Counted from the first letter of the stretch, positions 1 through 9,230 are shown. The stretch is DNA of 64,000 bases from Hymenobacter gummosus (GCF_003970915.1 NZ_RXOF01000018.1:96856-160855), one strand, 5' to 3'. Translations and numbers: made by a program. The notes: generated by a model not told the origin, from the letters alone.

Positions 1-141
1 CCATACATTCTGACTTTACGAGCAGAGCAGAAATACTCGTTATTGGTTGGTCGGCTCACATTTTCATGTGAGGACAAGGACATCAGCCTCTGGCGGCCGG
101 TACTGGCAAACCCAGGTCCGGCGCCGTAGCTTAGCAGCACT

Positions 142-1695
142 ATGGATGACTTACGTACTACCCTCGCTACATTCTCGCCCGACGACCGGAAGGAGTTCCT
201 GCGCTTTCTGCAGCGGCAGCGCCGCAAGGAGAAGGGCCGCAAGGACGCCCAGCTCTGCGAGCTGCTCTGGCACCGGGAAGATTACAGCACGGCCGAGCTG
301 CTGGCCCGCCTCTATCCGCCCGACGACCCCAACGCCACCGCCTACTACGCCCTGCGCAAGCGCCTGCTGCGCCAGGTGACGGATTTTCTGCTGCTGAAGC
401 AGCGCGACCGGGACCTCACCGCCGCCAGCACCGTGCGTGGGCAGCTCAGCCTGGCCCAGTACCTGTTCGACGCCGACATTCCGCGCCTGGCCTGGGCTAC
501 CCTGCGCAAGGCCGAAAAGCTGGCCCAGCAAAACGAGCAGTACGAGCTGCTCAACACGGTGTACAACCTCCAAATCGAGCACGCCCACGGGGAACACGCC
601 GAGCCGCTGGACGAAATCATTCGGCGCCGCAACCGCAACAAGCCCGCGGCCGAGGAGGAAGAGCGGGCCGCCATTGCCTACAGCCTTATGCGTGCCCGCC
701 TGCGCCAGGCCCGCACCCAAGGCCGCTCCGGCGGGGCCTCCTTCGACCAGATTATGCAGGACATCCTGCGCGAGTACGACCTGCAGGAAGCCTTTGCCCG
801 CCGCCCGTCCCTGCTCTACCGCCTGCTGTCCATTGCCCGCTCGGCCATGCTCGTGCGCCGCGACTTTGCCTCCTTCGAGCCCTTCGTGCGGCGCTGCTAC
901 CACCTGATGGAAAAGCGCCACGGCTTCCAGGCGGCCCACCGCGAGTACCAGCTTGGTTTGCTCTACATGATTGCCCACGCCCTGTACCGCAACCGCCGCT
1001 TCACCGAGTCGGTGGAGTACCTGGAGCAGCTGCGGGGGCTGATTGACAGCGGCCCGCGCTCCTTCCACAACGAGTTTTACCCGCGCTACATCTTCCTGCT
1101 GGCCGCCAACCTGGCCTTCCAGCGCCGCAACACCGAAAGCATCCGCCTGCTCGAGGAGCTGCTGCGCACCCACAACCTCAACCCCCGCGACCAGCTGACC
1201 GGCCGCCTGGGCCTGGGCTTCCACTACTTCGCCGAAGGCCAGTACCAGCGTACTGCCCAGACGCTGCTGGCCATCGGCCGCTCCGACCACTGGTGCGAGG
1301 AGAAAATGGGCGTGGAGTGGCTGCTCAACAAAAACCTGGGCGAGCTGCTGACCCAGCTGGAAATGGGCAACGCCGACGTGGCCACTCACCGCCTGCGCGC
1401 CGTGGAGCGCCTCGTGCGCGACCGGTTCGGCAACGACGGCGGCAACTACCGCTACGTGCTCAGCTACCTGGCCCTGGTGCGCGACATCCTCGACGACCCG
1501 GCCGCCGCCAACCGCCCGGCCTTTGCTGCCCGTGTGGCCGAAATGCCGCGCTTTCTGCCCCTGGAGCGCGAGGATTTGCAGGCCATGAGCTTCTACGCCT
1601 GGCTGCGCGCCCGCATGATGAACCGGCCTTACTACGACGTGCTGATGGAAGTAGCCGCCGCCCCGGTGGCGCCGGCCGTGCCGGCGGCAGTGTAG
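142..1695 (+). CDS. Conserved hypothetical protein, helical repeats (TPR-like)
   Basis: A 517-aa protein of unknown function. It is almost wholly helical by eye, rich in Arg, Glu, Leu and Ala, with recurring pairs of amphipathic helices such as those near residues 100-200 and 270-420. This resembles a TPR or alpha-solenoid scaffold rather than an enzyme. There is no signal peptide or membrane segment, so it is probably cytoplasmic. The ATG follows a short leader, and no gene is visible before it. A long antisense reading frame over the same bases was judged a shadow, because the plus-strand frame shows the GC-rich third-position pattern of the neighbouring genes. A strong symmetric terminator lies just downstream. 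No catalytic motif was recognised. Confidence 0.8.
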   Translation: MDDLRTTLATFSPDDRKEFLRFLQRQRRKEKGRKDAQLCELLWHREDYSTAELLARLYPPDDPNATAYYALRKRLLRQVTDFLLLKQRDRDLTAASTVRGQLSLAQYLFDADIPRLAWATLRKAEKLAQQNEQYELLNTVYNLQIEHAHGEHAEPLDEIIRRRNRNKPAAEEEERAAIAYSLMRARLRQARTQGRSGGASFDQIMQDILREYDLQEAFARRPSLLYRLLSIARSAMLVRRDFASFEPFVRRCYHLMEKRHGFQAAHREYQLGLLYMIAHALYRNRRFTESVEYLEQLRGLIDSGPRSFHNEFYPRYIFLLAANLAFQRRNTESIRLLEELLRTHNLNPRDQLTGRLGLGFHYFAEGQYQRTAQTLLAIGRSDHWCEEKMGVEWLLNKNLGELLTQLEMGNADVATHRLRAVERLVRDRFGNDGGNYRYVLSYLALVRDILDDPAAANRPAFAARVAEMPRFLPLEREDLQAMSFYAWLRARMMNRPYYDVLMEVAAAPVAPAVPAAV

Positions 1696-1709
1696 CACGG
1701 TCCGAAAGC

Positions 1710-1747
1710 AAAAAAGTCCGTTCCTGAGCTCAGGAACGGACTTTTTT
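1710..1747. terminator. Bidirectional intrinsic terminator
   Basis: A perfect 38-bp palindrome: A6, a GC-rich stem centred on GAGCTC, then T6. It lies between the convergent genes ending at 1695 (+) and 1776 (-), so it can end transcription from both sides. Confidence 0.9.
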
Positions 1748-1775
1748 ATGCTTGGACTAAGCTGAGTCCTTACGA

Positions 1776-2066
1776 CTACTGCTTCGGGGTTTCTTCTACT
1801 ACGCCGTTGGCGGGCTGGTTTTTCACCACGGCGGTGTCGCCTTTCTCGGGGGTAGTGGCTTCGTTGGCTTCCTGCTTGATTTCGGCAGCGGCGTTGTCAG
1901 CGGCGCCTTCTACGGCGTTACCAGCGGCGTCCACGTTGGCGGCGGCGTCGTTGGCGGCGCTTTCAGCGGTGGCTTCGGCGTTATCCTGGGTTTTCTCGCT
2001 GCAGGAGGTGGTAGCAAAAGCGGCGAAAGCGGCTACGGTCAGCAGGGTTTTGAAGGTCATTTTCAT
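1776..2066 (-). CDS. Small Ala/Asn-rich lipoprotein
   Basis: A 96-aa protein with a short hydrophobic N-terminus ending in a lipobox-like ATTSC (Cys at about residue 22). It was therefore probably exported and lipid-anchored. The mature part is low complexity, built of Ala, Asn, Asp and Glu (for example repeats like AANDAAANVDAAGNAVEGAADNA broken over several turns), with an acidic Pro-rich tail. Similar small acidic helical lipoproteins are common in Cytophagales, but their function is unknown. It is convergent with the gene ending at 1695 and shares its terminator. It diverges from the gene at 2349. Confidence 0.75.
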   Translation of the reverse strand: MKMTFKTLLTVAAFAAFATTSCSEKTQDNAEATAESAANDAAANVDAAGNAVEGAADNAAAEIKQEANEATTPEKGDTAVVKNQPANGVVEETPKQ

Positions 2067-2348
2067 CGTTGTCGGTTGTTTTGGTGGCTTGAATGGCCCT
2101 TGATACCGCCCAGGTGCCGGAGGTAACCCGTCAACGTCTGCGCGGCGCCGGTGAGAGCGAAGCGGCTGCAGTGAGCGGCCGCAAAAGAAACAAGCTGGGC
2201 GGCCACCGAAGGGCGCAAACGGTCACGGCCAGCGGGCTTGGAACAAAAAGCGCAGGCGGTGCCGCGGACCTCAACTTTTTGGCAGCACCCAAAGTATATG
2301 CAGGCAGCCGCCGCCCTTGTTCAACCTGCTTTTTTCCTCCCCGGACCC

Positions 2349-2750
2349 ATGGATTCGCTTACGCCCACTCCCGCCCACACGCCCGATTTTCAGGTGCCCA
2401 TGGAAGTTACTGACGGCCAGCATTCGGCCCTGATCGACGATACCCTGGCTTTGCTGAACGAAGGCGTACCTACCCAGGCCAACCAGTACGGCCTGACTGA
2501 AATCGACCGGTGGGCTGCCGTGCTCGAAGCCAGCGAAAAGCCGGGCCTGGCCAAGATTATTCAGGAGCTGCGCAATCTGCGCGAGCAGCTCACCAGCCCC
2601 GACGCCGACGCCCACGGCATTGCCGAAATCCTGGCCACGCTGGGCGCCGAAACCGGCAAGGTGGCCTCCGAAGCCAGCGCCGGCTACGGGCCGCCCTTGG
2701 CCCAGCTCGGCAAGCTGCTCATCAAGCTGGGCTCCTCGCTCTCGCGCTAG
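2349..2750 (+). CDS. Hypothetical helical protein
   Basis: A 133-aa protein when started at the ATG at 2349. An in-frame ATG at 2298 would add 17 hydrophobic residues, but those look like leader sequence. The protein has a short Pro/Thr-rich N-terminus, then an amphipathic helical domain containing the segment DRWAAVLEASEKPGLA and a Gly/Leu-rich end. No signal peptide is convincing. The family was not recognised. It ends shortly before a strong hairpin-plus-T-tract terminator. Confidence 0.65.
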   Translation: MDSLTPTPAHTPDFQVPMEVTDGQHSALIDDTLALLNEGVPTQANQYGLTEIDRWAAVLEASEKPGLAKIIQELRNLREQLTSPDADAHGIAEILATLGAETGKVASEASAGYGPPLAQLGKLLIKLGSSLSR

Positions 2751-2780
2751 CCCCCGAAACCACCCGGCCCGCCGCCGGTT

Positions 2781-2837
2781 ATACGCTGCCCGCCGCTGCC
2801 GAACTTGCCGTTCGGGTGCGGCGGGCAGCGTATTTTT
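2781..2837 (+). terminator. Intrinsic terminator overlapping the next promoter
   Basis: Arms at 2782-2796 and 2818-2832 form a perfect 15-bp GC-rich stem, with a further CCGAAC/GTTCGG stem inside, followed by five T residues (2833-2837). It ends the gene at 2349-2750. The last bases of the hairpin also read TATTTTTG, a match to the Bacteroidota -7 element for the following gene. Confidence 0.85.
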
Positions 2838-2838
2838 G
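2831..2838 (+). promoter_or_regulatory. Putative -7 element (TATTTTTG) for the gene at 2845
   Basis: The octamer fits TAnnTTTG. A TTG at 2805-2807 is the nearest -33 candidate, but its spacing of 23 nt is longer than the usual 19-21. A start site 5-7 nt downstream would coincide with the ATG at 2845, giving a nearly leaderless mRNA. Confidence 0.45.
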
Positions 2839-2844
2839 CATTCT

Positions 2845-3858
2845 ATGGCCGCTTCTTCCTCGCCCGACCTCACCCTCTACGACCCCTTCGCCCGCATGCA
2901 ACTGCTGGCGCCGGTGTGCTTCCTCTGCGGCACTCCCGTCGACCCGGCCCGCGACAACGTGCCGGTCTTCGCGCCCTGGCTGCTGGAGCGTTACGGCCTG
3001 GCCGACAAGGAAATTCGCCTGCTCGACCAAAGCACGACCACTTTCGGCGAGCTGATGATTCCCTGCTGCCCGCGCTGCCACCAGCAGCACGTCGGCGCCC
3101 TGGAAGACCGGGTGGAGGCCGCCACCGCCGACGACCCCGCCGGCCTGCGCCAGCTTGATGAGCAAACGATGTTCTTGTGGCTGGGCAAGATGTTCTACGG
3201 CATCTTCGTGAGTGAGCTGGTGCGGGAGCAGGAGCCGCTGATTAAGCCGCGCTACCCGCTGGCTGAAAACCGCCAGCTGTTCAGTCGCTTCCGCTCGTTT
3301 TTCCAGGTGCTGCAGGCTCTGCGCGTGCGCATGGAGTACGACGACTTCACGCCCGGCTCCGTGTTCATTCTCGACGTGAACTTGGGCCCCGACGAACCCG
3401 AGTTTGCCTACGACGACGACCTGGCCACCATGGTGTTCAGCATCCGGCTGGGCCGCGTGGCCATCATCAGCTGCTTGCTCGACAACGACATGCTGCGCCA
3501 CGTGATGCAGCGCGTGTACGAAGATGCCCGTGCCCGGCCCCTGCACCCGGTGCAGCTGGCCGAGTTTAAGGCCCGGGTGTACTACGGCGCCTACCTCATC
3601 AGCGCCATCCCGGAGTTCTTCCCCCGCCCCGTGAAGCCCGGCGACCAAGTGCTGGTGATGGATACCTTCCTCGACGACGTGACCGGCTCGGTGTTTAACC
3701 CCTGGGACAATATGGCCTACGCCCAGACGCTGGAGGAGCTGTGGCTGCCCTGGAAAATCGACCTGCGTACCATCCTGCAGAACCCCCGCGAGCCGCTGAG
3801 CTACCTCTACGATGCTGACGGCTACCCCCGTACCATCGCGGAGTTTCCGGTAGCCTAA
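2845..3858 (+). CDS. Conserved hypothetical protein with two CxxC knuckles
   Basis: A 337-aa protein. CFLCG near residue 18 and CCPRCH near residue 70 form a probable zinc site, like the scaffold in front of HNH-type or zinc-ribbon proteins. No complete HNH catalytic His-Asn-His could be recognised, so nuclease activity is not claimed. The rest is a mixed alpha/beta domain with aromatic-rich segments and an acidic stretch (EYDDFTPGSVF, FAYDDD). There is no signal peptide. The ATG at 2845 is chosen because the upstream in-frame sequence runs through the terminator hairpin. Confidence 0.75.
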   Translation: MAASSSPDLTLYDPFARMQLLAPVCFLCGTPVDPARDNVPVFAPWLLERYGLADKEIRLLDQSTTTFGELMIPCCPRCHQQHVGALEDRVEAATADDPAGLRQLDEQTMFLWLGKMFYGIFVSELVREQEPLIKPRYPLAENRQLFSRFRSFFQVLQALRVRMEYDDFTPGSVFILDVNLGPDEPEFAYDDDLATMVFSIRLGRVAIISCLLDNDMLRHVMQRVYEDARARPLHPVQLAEFKARVYYGAYLISAIPEFFPRPVKPGDQVLVMDTFLDDVTGSVFNPWDNMAYAQTLEELWLPWKIDLRTILQNPREPLSYLYDADGYPRTIAEFPVA

Positions 3859-4058
3859 GCGGCCAGTCAGCCCCCTTAAGGGCTCGGCCCTGCAGCTGCG
3901 GCAATACGCCGCGGCCGCAGGGCCGAATGCTTTTCGGCAGACCATACCCCTGCCAACCAGCCCGTGGTGGGGCGGTCGGGCGGTAACGGCCCGGAAATTA
4001 GGTAGTAGCCAGCCGTTTATTGCCGGTGAAAAGTGCCCGTACTGAAAGGAGGATACGC

Positions 4059-4583
4059 TTAGCCTGCCTGCCACTCCGGCGCGGGCGCTGGGCGCTCAGG
4101 CACAGGCCGAATGCGGACGTCGGTCCAACGTCCGTAAAAATCTTCGTGCTTGCCCACGAGCAAATCGATGCCGTGCTTGAAGCGGCGGTTCATCGTATCG
4201 TGGATAATGTAAGTGCCGTCCAGCTCAGCCGAAATGCCGCTAACCTGAACGGAGTCGCCGAAGGCGAAGGGGCCACCCCACTTCTCCAGCAGGTCGCGCG
4301 AAAGGGCAATCCAGCGGATTTTACTTGAAGCGTGGGCGGGGATGCGGGAATTGTCCGCCGTGACGAGCGGCTCGTCGTCGGTTTGGCGGGCGTCGGCCAT
4401 ATAAATGGTGGCCGTGACGCGGTAAGTGGGCAGCTTTTGGGGTGGATGATAAGCTACCGCCGGAGCTGGCGCGGGATTCACTGCTACCACGCGCGGCGCC
4501 AGGTGCGCGGTGGGCAAGTGCCGGGGAACGGAAGGAGTGGGGGTGGGGAGGAACAGGTACAGCAGAAAAAGGGCTATAGACAT
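4059..4583 (-). CDS. Secreted 3D/double-psi-beta-barrel protein
   Basis: A 174-aa protein with a hydrophobic N-terminus (MSIALFLLYLFL) acting as a signal peptide or anchor. A Pro/Ala linker follows, then a domain starting at about residue 72 (YRVTATIYMADARQTDD). The segment RWIALSRDLL, then GDSVQVSG, then DGTYIIHDTMNRR and KHGIDLLV follow the order of the 3D-domain/RlpA-like double-psi barrel. Family members act on cell-wall glycan or are structural. The Asp of HDTMN and the Asp of GIDLL are the expected conserved acids. The call is by fold only. Confidence 0.75.
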   Translation of the reverse strand: MSIALFLLYLFLPTPTPSVPRHLPTAHLAPRVVAVNPAPAPAVAYHPPQKLPTYRVTATIYMADARQTDDEPLVTADNSRIPAHASSKIRWIALSRDLLEKWGGPFAFGDSVQVSGISAELDGTYIIHDTMNRRFKHGIDLLVGKHEDFYGRWTDVRIRPVPERPAPAPEWQAG

Positions 4584-4964
4584 GACGTTTAGGTTCGTGC
4601 ACGCCCACTTTCACCTGGGGCGGTTAAGGTCCGGCCGTCACGCGGTCGGGAAATCATATGAGTGAAGGAGGCCCGTTTGGCCTGACTTGCCGGGTTCAGA
4701 GTTGGTTAAGGTAGTGGATTGTTTTATTAATGCAATATTAATTGTTGTATAAGTTATATAAATAAGCTTCTGGCGTAGACAAAGCCAGGAAAGAAGTCGT
4801 TAAACGACCCATTGGTTGAAAGGTTAGTGCCGAGCTAACGTGGTGGGCCGACCACCCGCGCAAATAGTCCAACGTGGAGAAAAAACACCCGTAGTAGGGT
4901 TGGCTGCCAGTAGCTGGTGGCCGCTGCAACCTACTTTTTCCTGCCCCAAAACACCACATTGCAT
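4584..4964. other. Non-coding divergent intergenic region
   Basis: About 380 bp between divergent genes. It contains an unusually AT-rich tract at roughly 4690-4790, the likely promoter zone for one or both genes. No exact TTTG-N19-TAnnTTTG promoter was found. A short minus-strand reading frame here looks spurious. Confidence 0.5.
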
Positions 4965-6152
4965 ATGCGCTGCTTCGCTACTTCCGCACGGGCCTTGATA
5001 GGGCCCGTGCTCTTCACCGCCGCGCTGGGCGCCTGCAACTCCGGGGGCGACAAAGGTACGGCTTCTGGCGCAAACGCGCCGGCCGACTCCACCGCCACCC
5101 CGGCGGCAAGCCCCGCCGCGCCGGCTAACTCGCCGCTGCAAGTCGTTGGCGAACTGCAGGAACCGCAGTTCGTGGGCGTGGCCGTGCTGCCCGACCAGCG
5201 GGTGCTCATCGTGTCGCCGCGCTGGGACGATAACCCCGTCAACCCCATTGCCATCCTGGGGCCCAACAATACCGTGCAGCCCTACCCCGATGCCCGCTGG
5301 TGCATGTGGAACGACTCGGTGAAAAACGAGCCGGCCAAGCACTGGATTTGCCCGCAGGCCGCCACCGTCGATAAAACCGGCATATTGTGGGTGCTCGACC
5401 CGGCCGCGCCCGGCCTGAAAACGGTGGTCAACGGCGGCGTGAAGCTGGTCAAGATTGACCCCAAGACCAACAAGGTGGTGCAAACCATCGTGTTCGATAA
5501 GCAAGCCGCGCCCGAGAAGTCCTACCTCAACGACGTGCGTATCGACAACGAGCACAACTACGCCTACATTACCGAATCGGCGCAGGGCGGTATTGTGGTG
5601 GTTGACCTCAAGACGCAGAAGGCCCGCCGGCTGCTGGCCAACCACCCCTCGGTGAAGCCCGAGGACATTCAGCTGGTGGTGGAAGGCAACCGGATGACCG
5701 ACCCGCAGGGCAAGCCCATGCGCATTGCCTCCGACGGTATTGCCCTGAGCCATGATAACCAGTTCCTCTACTACCACGCCCTCACCGGCCACACCCTCTA
5801 CCGCATCCCGACGGCCGCCCTGCGCAACCCGGCGCTGAGCGAGGCGCAATTGGGCCAGCAAGTGGAAAACCTGGGCCGGACGCCCGCCACCGACGGCATG
5901 GAAATCGACCAGGCCGGCAACGTGTACATCACAGCCTTCGAGCAGAACGCGCTGGTGCGCCGCACGCCCGACGGCAAAATTGAGGAGGTGGTGAAAGACC
6001 CGCGCCTGCAATGGCCGGATACCTACTTCATCACGCCTGATAAGCAACTGTATGTGACGACCTCGGCCATCCACAAAACGCCGACTTGGAACAAGGGCGT
6101 CAGCAAAAAGGACCAGCCTTACCGCGTCCTTAAAATGGCCCTGCCGCAGTAG
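4965..6152 (+). CDS. Yellow/major royal jelly protein-like lipoprotein
   Basis: A 395-aa lipoprotein starting at the ATG at 4965, with lipobox LGAC (Cys24) after a hydrophobic stretch. An Ala/Pro/Ser-rich tether is followed from about residue 60 by a beta-propeller-like domain of the MRJP/Yellow type. The recognisable blocks include PNPIAILG-type strand repeats, GILWVLDPA, YLNDVRID, YAYITESAQGGIVVVD, IASDGIALS and ATDGMEID. Bacterial members are secreted or envelope beta-propellers of unknown substrate; some relatives have lactonase-like folds. An in-frame ATG at 4917 exists but would put 16 extra residues before the signal peptide. A terminator follows. Confidence 0.8.
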   Translation: MRCFATSARALIGPVLFTAALGACNSGGDKGTASGANAPADSTATPAASPAAPANSPLQVVGELQEPQFVGVAVLPDQRVLIVSPRWDDNPVNPIAILGPNNTVQPYPDARWCMWNDSVKNEPAKHWICPQAATVDKTGILWVLDPAAPGLKTVVNGGVKLVKIDPKTNKVVQTIVFDKQAAPEKSYLNDVRIDNEHNYAYITESAQGGIVVVDLKTQKARRLLANHPSVKPEDIQLVVEGNRMTDPQGKPMRIASDGIALSHDNQFLYYHALTGHTLYRIPTAALRNPALSEAQLGQQVENLGRTPATDGMEIDQAGNVYITAFEQNALVRRTPDGKIEEVVKDPRLQWPDTYFITPDKQLYVTTSAIHKTPTWNKGVSKKDQPYRVLKMALPQ

Positions 6153-6173
6153 CAACAACGGCCTTGGTAGGAA

Positions 6174-6216
6174 TCCTAACGGCCTGCCCAACTTTGGGCA
6201 GGCCGCTGCGTTAGGA
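6174..6216 (+). terminator. Intrinsic terminator
   Basis: A GCCTGCCC/GGGCAGGC stem with the outer arms CCTAACG and CGTTAGG (one bulge), followed by an A/T-rich run. It lies directly downstream of the MRJP-like lipoprotein. Confidence 0.75.
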
Positions 6217-6327
6217 AAATTCTTTTCTTGCGAATTATCAGCGGTATGGGCGTGGTGAGCAACAACAGAAGTTGGTTGTTAGTTGTTGTGTTTGATAGAC
6301 AGGCTTATTCGTGTATGCGAATATGAA

Positions 6328-6358
6328 TTTGTGCCTGGCGGAATACACCTTACATTTG
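6328..6358 (+). promoter_or_regulatory. Canonical Bacteroidota promoter of sucAB
   Basis: TTTG at 6328-6331, exactly 19 nt, then TACATTTG at 6351-6358. This is a full match to the Bacteroidota housekeeping-sigma consensus TTTG-N19-TAnnTTTG. The sucA start is 22 nt further on. Confidence 0.85.
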
Positions 6359-6380
6359 CTTTCCCACCATAGCCGTTTAC

Positions 6381-9230
6381 ATGGACGCATACTCCTATAT
6401 CGCCAACGCGCATGGCGACTACATTGACCAGCTCTACCAGGCCTACAAGGCTGACCCGGAATCGGTAGACTTCGGCTGGCGCAAGTTCTTCGAGGGCTTC
6501 GATTTCTCGCAGACCTACCCGGAAGACGGCGCGGAGCAAGCCACCGGCACCGGCGTGCTGACCAAATCGGCCTCCACGCTGGGCACCACCGCCATTGCCC
6601 CCTCCGATTCGGTTTCGGCCGACAAGGAAACGGCGGTGCGCAACCTTATTCACGCCTACCGCAGCCGTGGCCACCTCGTGGCCCGCACCAACCCGGTGCG
6701 CGAGCGGAAAGACCGGAAGGCGCGGCTCAACCTCTCGGATTTTGGTCTGAGCGAAGCCGACCTCGACACGACCTTTAAGAACGGTGAGCTGCTGGGCCTC
6801 GGCAGCGGCGCCAAGCTGCGCGACATCATCGACGCGCTGCAGAAGATATACACTCGGACCATCGGGTTCGAGTATATGTACATCCGCGACCCGCAGGTGC
6901 TCGACTGGTTCCGCAACAAAGTGGAGCGCGACTCGCTGAGCTTCAACCCCGGCGTGGAGTATAAGAAGCGCATCCTGAGCAAGCTCAACGAGGCGGTGGT
7001 GTTCGAGAACTTCCTGCACACGAAGTTTCTGGGCCAGAAGCGCTTCTCGCTGGAAGGCGGCGAAACCACCATTCCCGCGCTGGACGCCATCATTCAAAAG
7101 GGTGCCGAGCTGGGCGTGGAGGAAGTCATGATTGGCATGGCCCACCGCGGCCGCCTCAACGTGCTGGCCAACATCATGGGCAAAACCTACGAGCAGATTT
7201 TCTCGGAATTCGAGGGGACGGCCGTACCGGACCTGACCATGGGCGACGGCGACGTGAAGTATCACATGGGCTACTCCTCGGAAGTGGACGCGGCCGGTGG
7301 CAAGAAAGTGAACCTGAAGCTGGCCCCCAACCCCTCCCACCTGGAGGCGGTAAACCCGGTGGTCGAAGGCTTCGTGCGCGCCAAGCTGGACCACCAGTAC
7401 GGCGGCGACTACAAGAAGGTAATGCCCATCCTGATTCACGGCGACGCCGCCGTGGCTGGCCAGGGCATCGGTTTTGAGGTGACGCAGATGTCGCAGCTGG
7501 AAGGCTATAAGTCGGGCGGCACCCTGCACTTCGTCATCAACAACCAGGTGGGCTTCACCACCGACTTCGAGGACGCCCGCTCGTCGATTTACTCGACGGA
7601 CCTGGCCAAGATCATCGATGCGCCGGTGGTGCACGTGAACGGCGACGACCCCGAGGCCGTCGTGTTTGCGGTGCAGCTGGCGACCGAGTACCGCCAGCAG
7701 TTTCACGCCGATATCTTCATTGATATGGTGTGCTACCGCCGCCACGGTCACAACGAGTCGGACGAGCCGAAATTCACCCAGCCGGCCCTCTACAACATCA
7801 TCTCGAAGCACCAGAACCCGCGCGAGGTGTACAACGCCACGCTGGTGCAGCGCGGCGACGTGGACAAGGAGCTGGCCAACCAGATGGACCGCGAGTTCCG
7901 CGACCTGCTGCAGGCCCGCCTCGACATGGTGAAGCAGCAGCCGCTGCCCTACAAGTACCAGCCCTTGGAAAACGAGTGGCGCAGCCTGCGCCGCGCCACG
8001 GCCGAGGACTTTAATAAGTCGCCGGAGACGGGCGTGAGCGAGGAAGTGGTGCAGAAAGTGGCCAAGGCCCTGACCACGATTCCGGAAGGCTTCAAGCCCA
8101 TCAAGCAGATTGAGAACCTGCTGAAGGAGCGCAACAAGATGTTCTTCGAGACGCGGGTGCTCAACTGGGCCGCCGGTGAACAGCTGGCCTACGGCTCCTT
8201 GTTGCTCGAAAACCACATCGTGCGCGTCAGCGGCCAGGACGTGCAGCGCGGCACCTTCTCGCACCGCCACGCCGTATTACACGACGCGGTGACGTCGGCG
8301 CCGTACACGCCGCTGAATCACCTGGAAGGCGCCACCGAGCAGCTGCACATCTACAACTCGCTGCTGAGCGAGTACGGCGTGCTGGGCTTCGAATTCGGCT
8401 ACGCCATGGCCAACCCCACGGCGCTGGTTATCTGGGAAGCCCAGTTCGGCGACTTCGCCAACGGCGCCCAGACGATGATTGACCAGTTCATTTCGTCGTC
8501 GGAAAGCAAGTGGCAGCGCATGAACGGCCTGGTGATGCAGCTGCCCCACGGCTACGAAGGTCAGGGCCCGGAGCACTCCAACGCCCGCCCCGAGCGTTTC
8601 CTGCAGCTCTCGGCCGAGCTGAACATGGTGGTGGCCAACATCACTACGCCCGCGAACTTCTTCCACCTGCTGCGTCGTCAGCTGGCGTGGTCGTTCCGCA
8701 AGCCCTGCGTGGTGATGTCGCCCAAGTCGCTGCTGCGTCACCCGCTGTGCGTGTCGCCGGTGGAGGAATTCACCTCCGGCGGCTTCCGCGAAGTGCTCGG
8801 CGACACCTACGCCGACCCGAAAAAGGTGAAGCGCGTGCTGCTGTGCTCGGGCAAGGTGTACTTCGATTTGCTCGAAGAGCAGACCAAGTCGGAGCGCAAG
8901 GACGTGGCCATCGTGCGCCTGGAGCAGCTGCACCCCTTCCCGCAGGTGCAACTGGCCGAGGAGCTGAAGAAGTACCCGAAAGCCGAGCTGATCTGGGTGC
9001 AGGAAGAGCCCGAAAACATGGGCTACTGGAACTACATGCTGCGCTTCATGCGCCGCGAGCTGGCCGACGTGGTGGCGCGCAAGCCCTCCGCCTCGCCCGC
9101 TACCGGCTACAACAAAGTGCACGTGCAGGAGCAGAAGCAAATCGTGGCCCGCGCCTTTGAGCTGCCCACTGCCGCTGTGGCCGATAAGAACATCAAGACT
9201 ACGGCCGAAGTAGCCAAGAAGCAGGACTAA
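6381..9230 (+). CDS. sucA: 2-oxoglutarate dehydrogenase E1 component
   Basis: A 949-aa thiamine-diphosphate enzyme that decarboxylates 2-oxoglutarate in the TCA cycle and passes the succinyl group to E2. The N-terminal 40 residues carry the E1-specific subunit-binding helix (DQLYQAYKADPESVDFGWRKFF is its region). HRGRLNVL lies near residue 254 and GDAAVAGQGI near 355. HGHNESDEP lies near 455, and the C-terminal transketolase-like domain closes with the conserved GYNKVHVQEQ block. The length is normal for the family. It is followed 100 bp later by sucB on the same strand. A canonical promoter lies just upstream. No key residue appears to be missing. Confidence 0.97.
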   Translation: MDAYSYIANAHGDYIDQLYQAYKADPESVDFGWRKFFEGFDFSQTYPEDGAEQATGTGVLTKSASTLGTTAIAPSDSVSADKETAVRNLIHAYRSRGHLVARTNPVRERKDRKARLNLSDFGLSEADLDTTFKNGELLGLGSGAKLRDIIDALQKIYTRTIGFEYMYIRDPQVLDWFRNKVERDSLSFNPGVEYKKRILSKLNEAVVFENFLHTKFLGQKRFSLEGGETTIPALDAIIQKGAELGVEEVMIGMAHRGRLNVLANIMGKTYEQIFSEFEGTAVPDLTMGDGDVKYHMGYSSEVDAAGGKKVNLKLAPNPSHLEAVNPVVEGFVRAKLDHQYGGDYKKVMPILIHGDAAVAGQGIGFEVTQMSQLEGYKSGGTLHFVINNQVGFTTDFEDARSSIYSTDLAKIIDAPVVHVNGDDPEAVVFAVQLATEYRQQFHADIFIDMVCYRRHGHNESDEPKFTQPALYNIISKHQNPREVYNATLVQRGDVDKELANQMDREFRDLLQARLDMVKQQPLPYKYQPLENEWRSLRRATAEDFNKSPETGVSEEVVQKVAKALTTIPEGFKPIKQIENLLKERNKMFFETRVLNWAAGEQLAYGSLLLENHIVRVSGQDVQRGTFSHRHAVLHDAVTSAPYTPLNHLEGATEQLHIYNSLLSEYGVLGFEFGYAMANPTALVIWEAQFGDFANGAQTMIDQFISSSESKWQRMNGLVMQLPHGYEGQGPEHSNARPERFLQLSAELNMVVANITTPANFFHLLRRQLAWSFRKPCVVMSPKSLLRHPLCVSPVEEFTSGGFREVLGDTYADPKKVKRVLLCSGKVYFDLLEEQTKSERKDVAIVRLEQLHPFPQVQLAEELKKYPKAELIWVQEEPENMGYWNYMLRFMRRELADVVARKPSASPATGYNKVHVQEQKQIVARAFELPTAAVADKNIKTTAEVAKKQD

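Noticed and set aside
151-1698. Long minus-strand reading frame antisense to the first gene
   Set aside because: GC-rich genes create long open frames on the opposite strand; this one is His/Gly/Val-rich with no domain, unlike the plus-strand protein.
2779-4074. Long minus-strand frame over the CxxC gene
   Set aside because: Low-complexity His/Gln/Val-rich shadow with no start context or domain.
4738-4959. 73-codon minus-strand frame
   Set aside because: Lies in the AT-rich promoter region of a divergent pair, with no supporting features.
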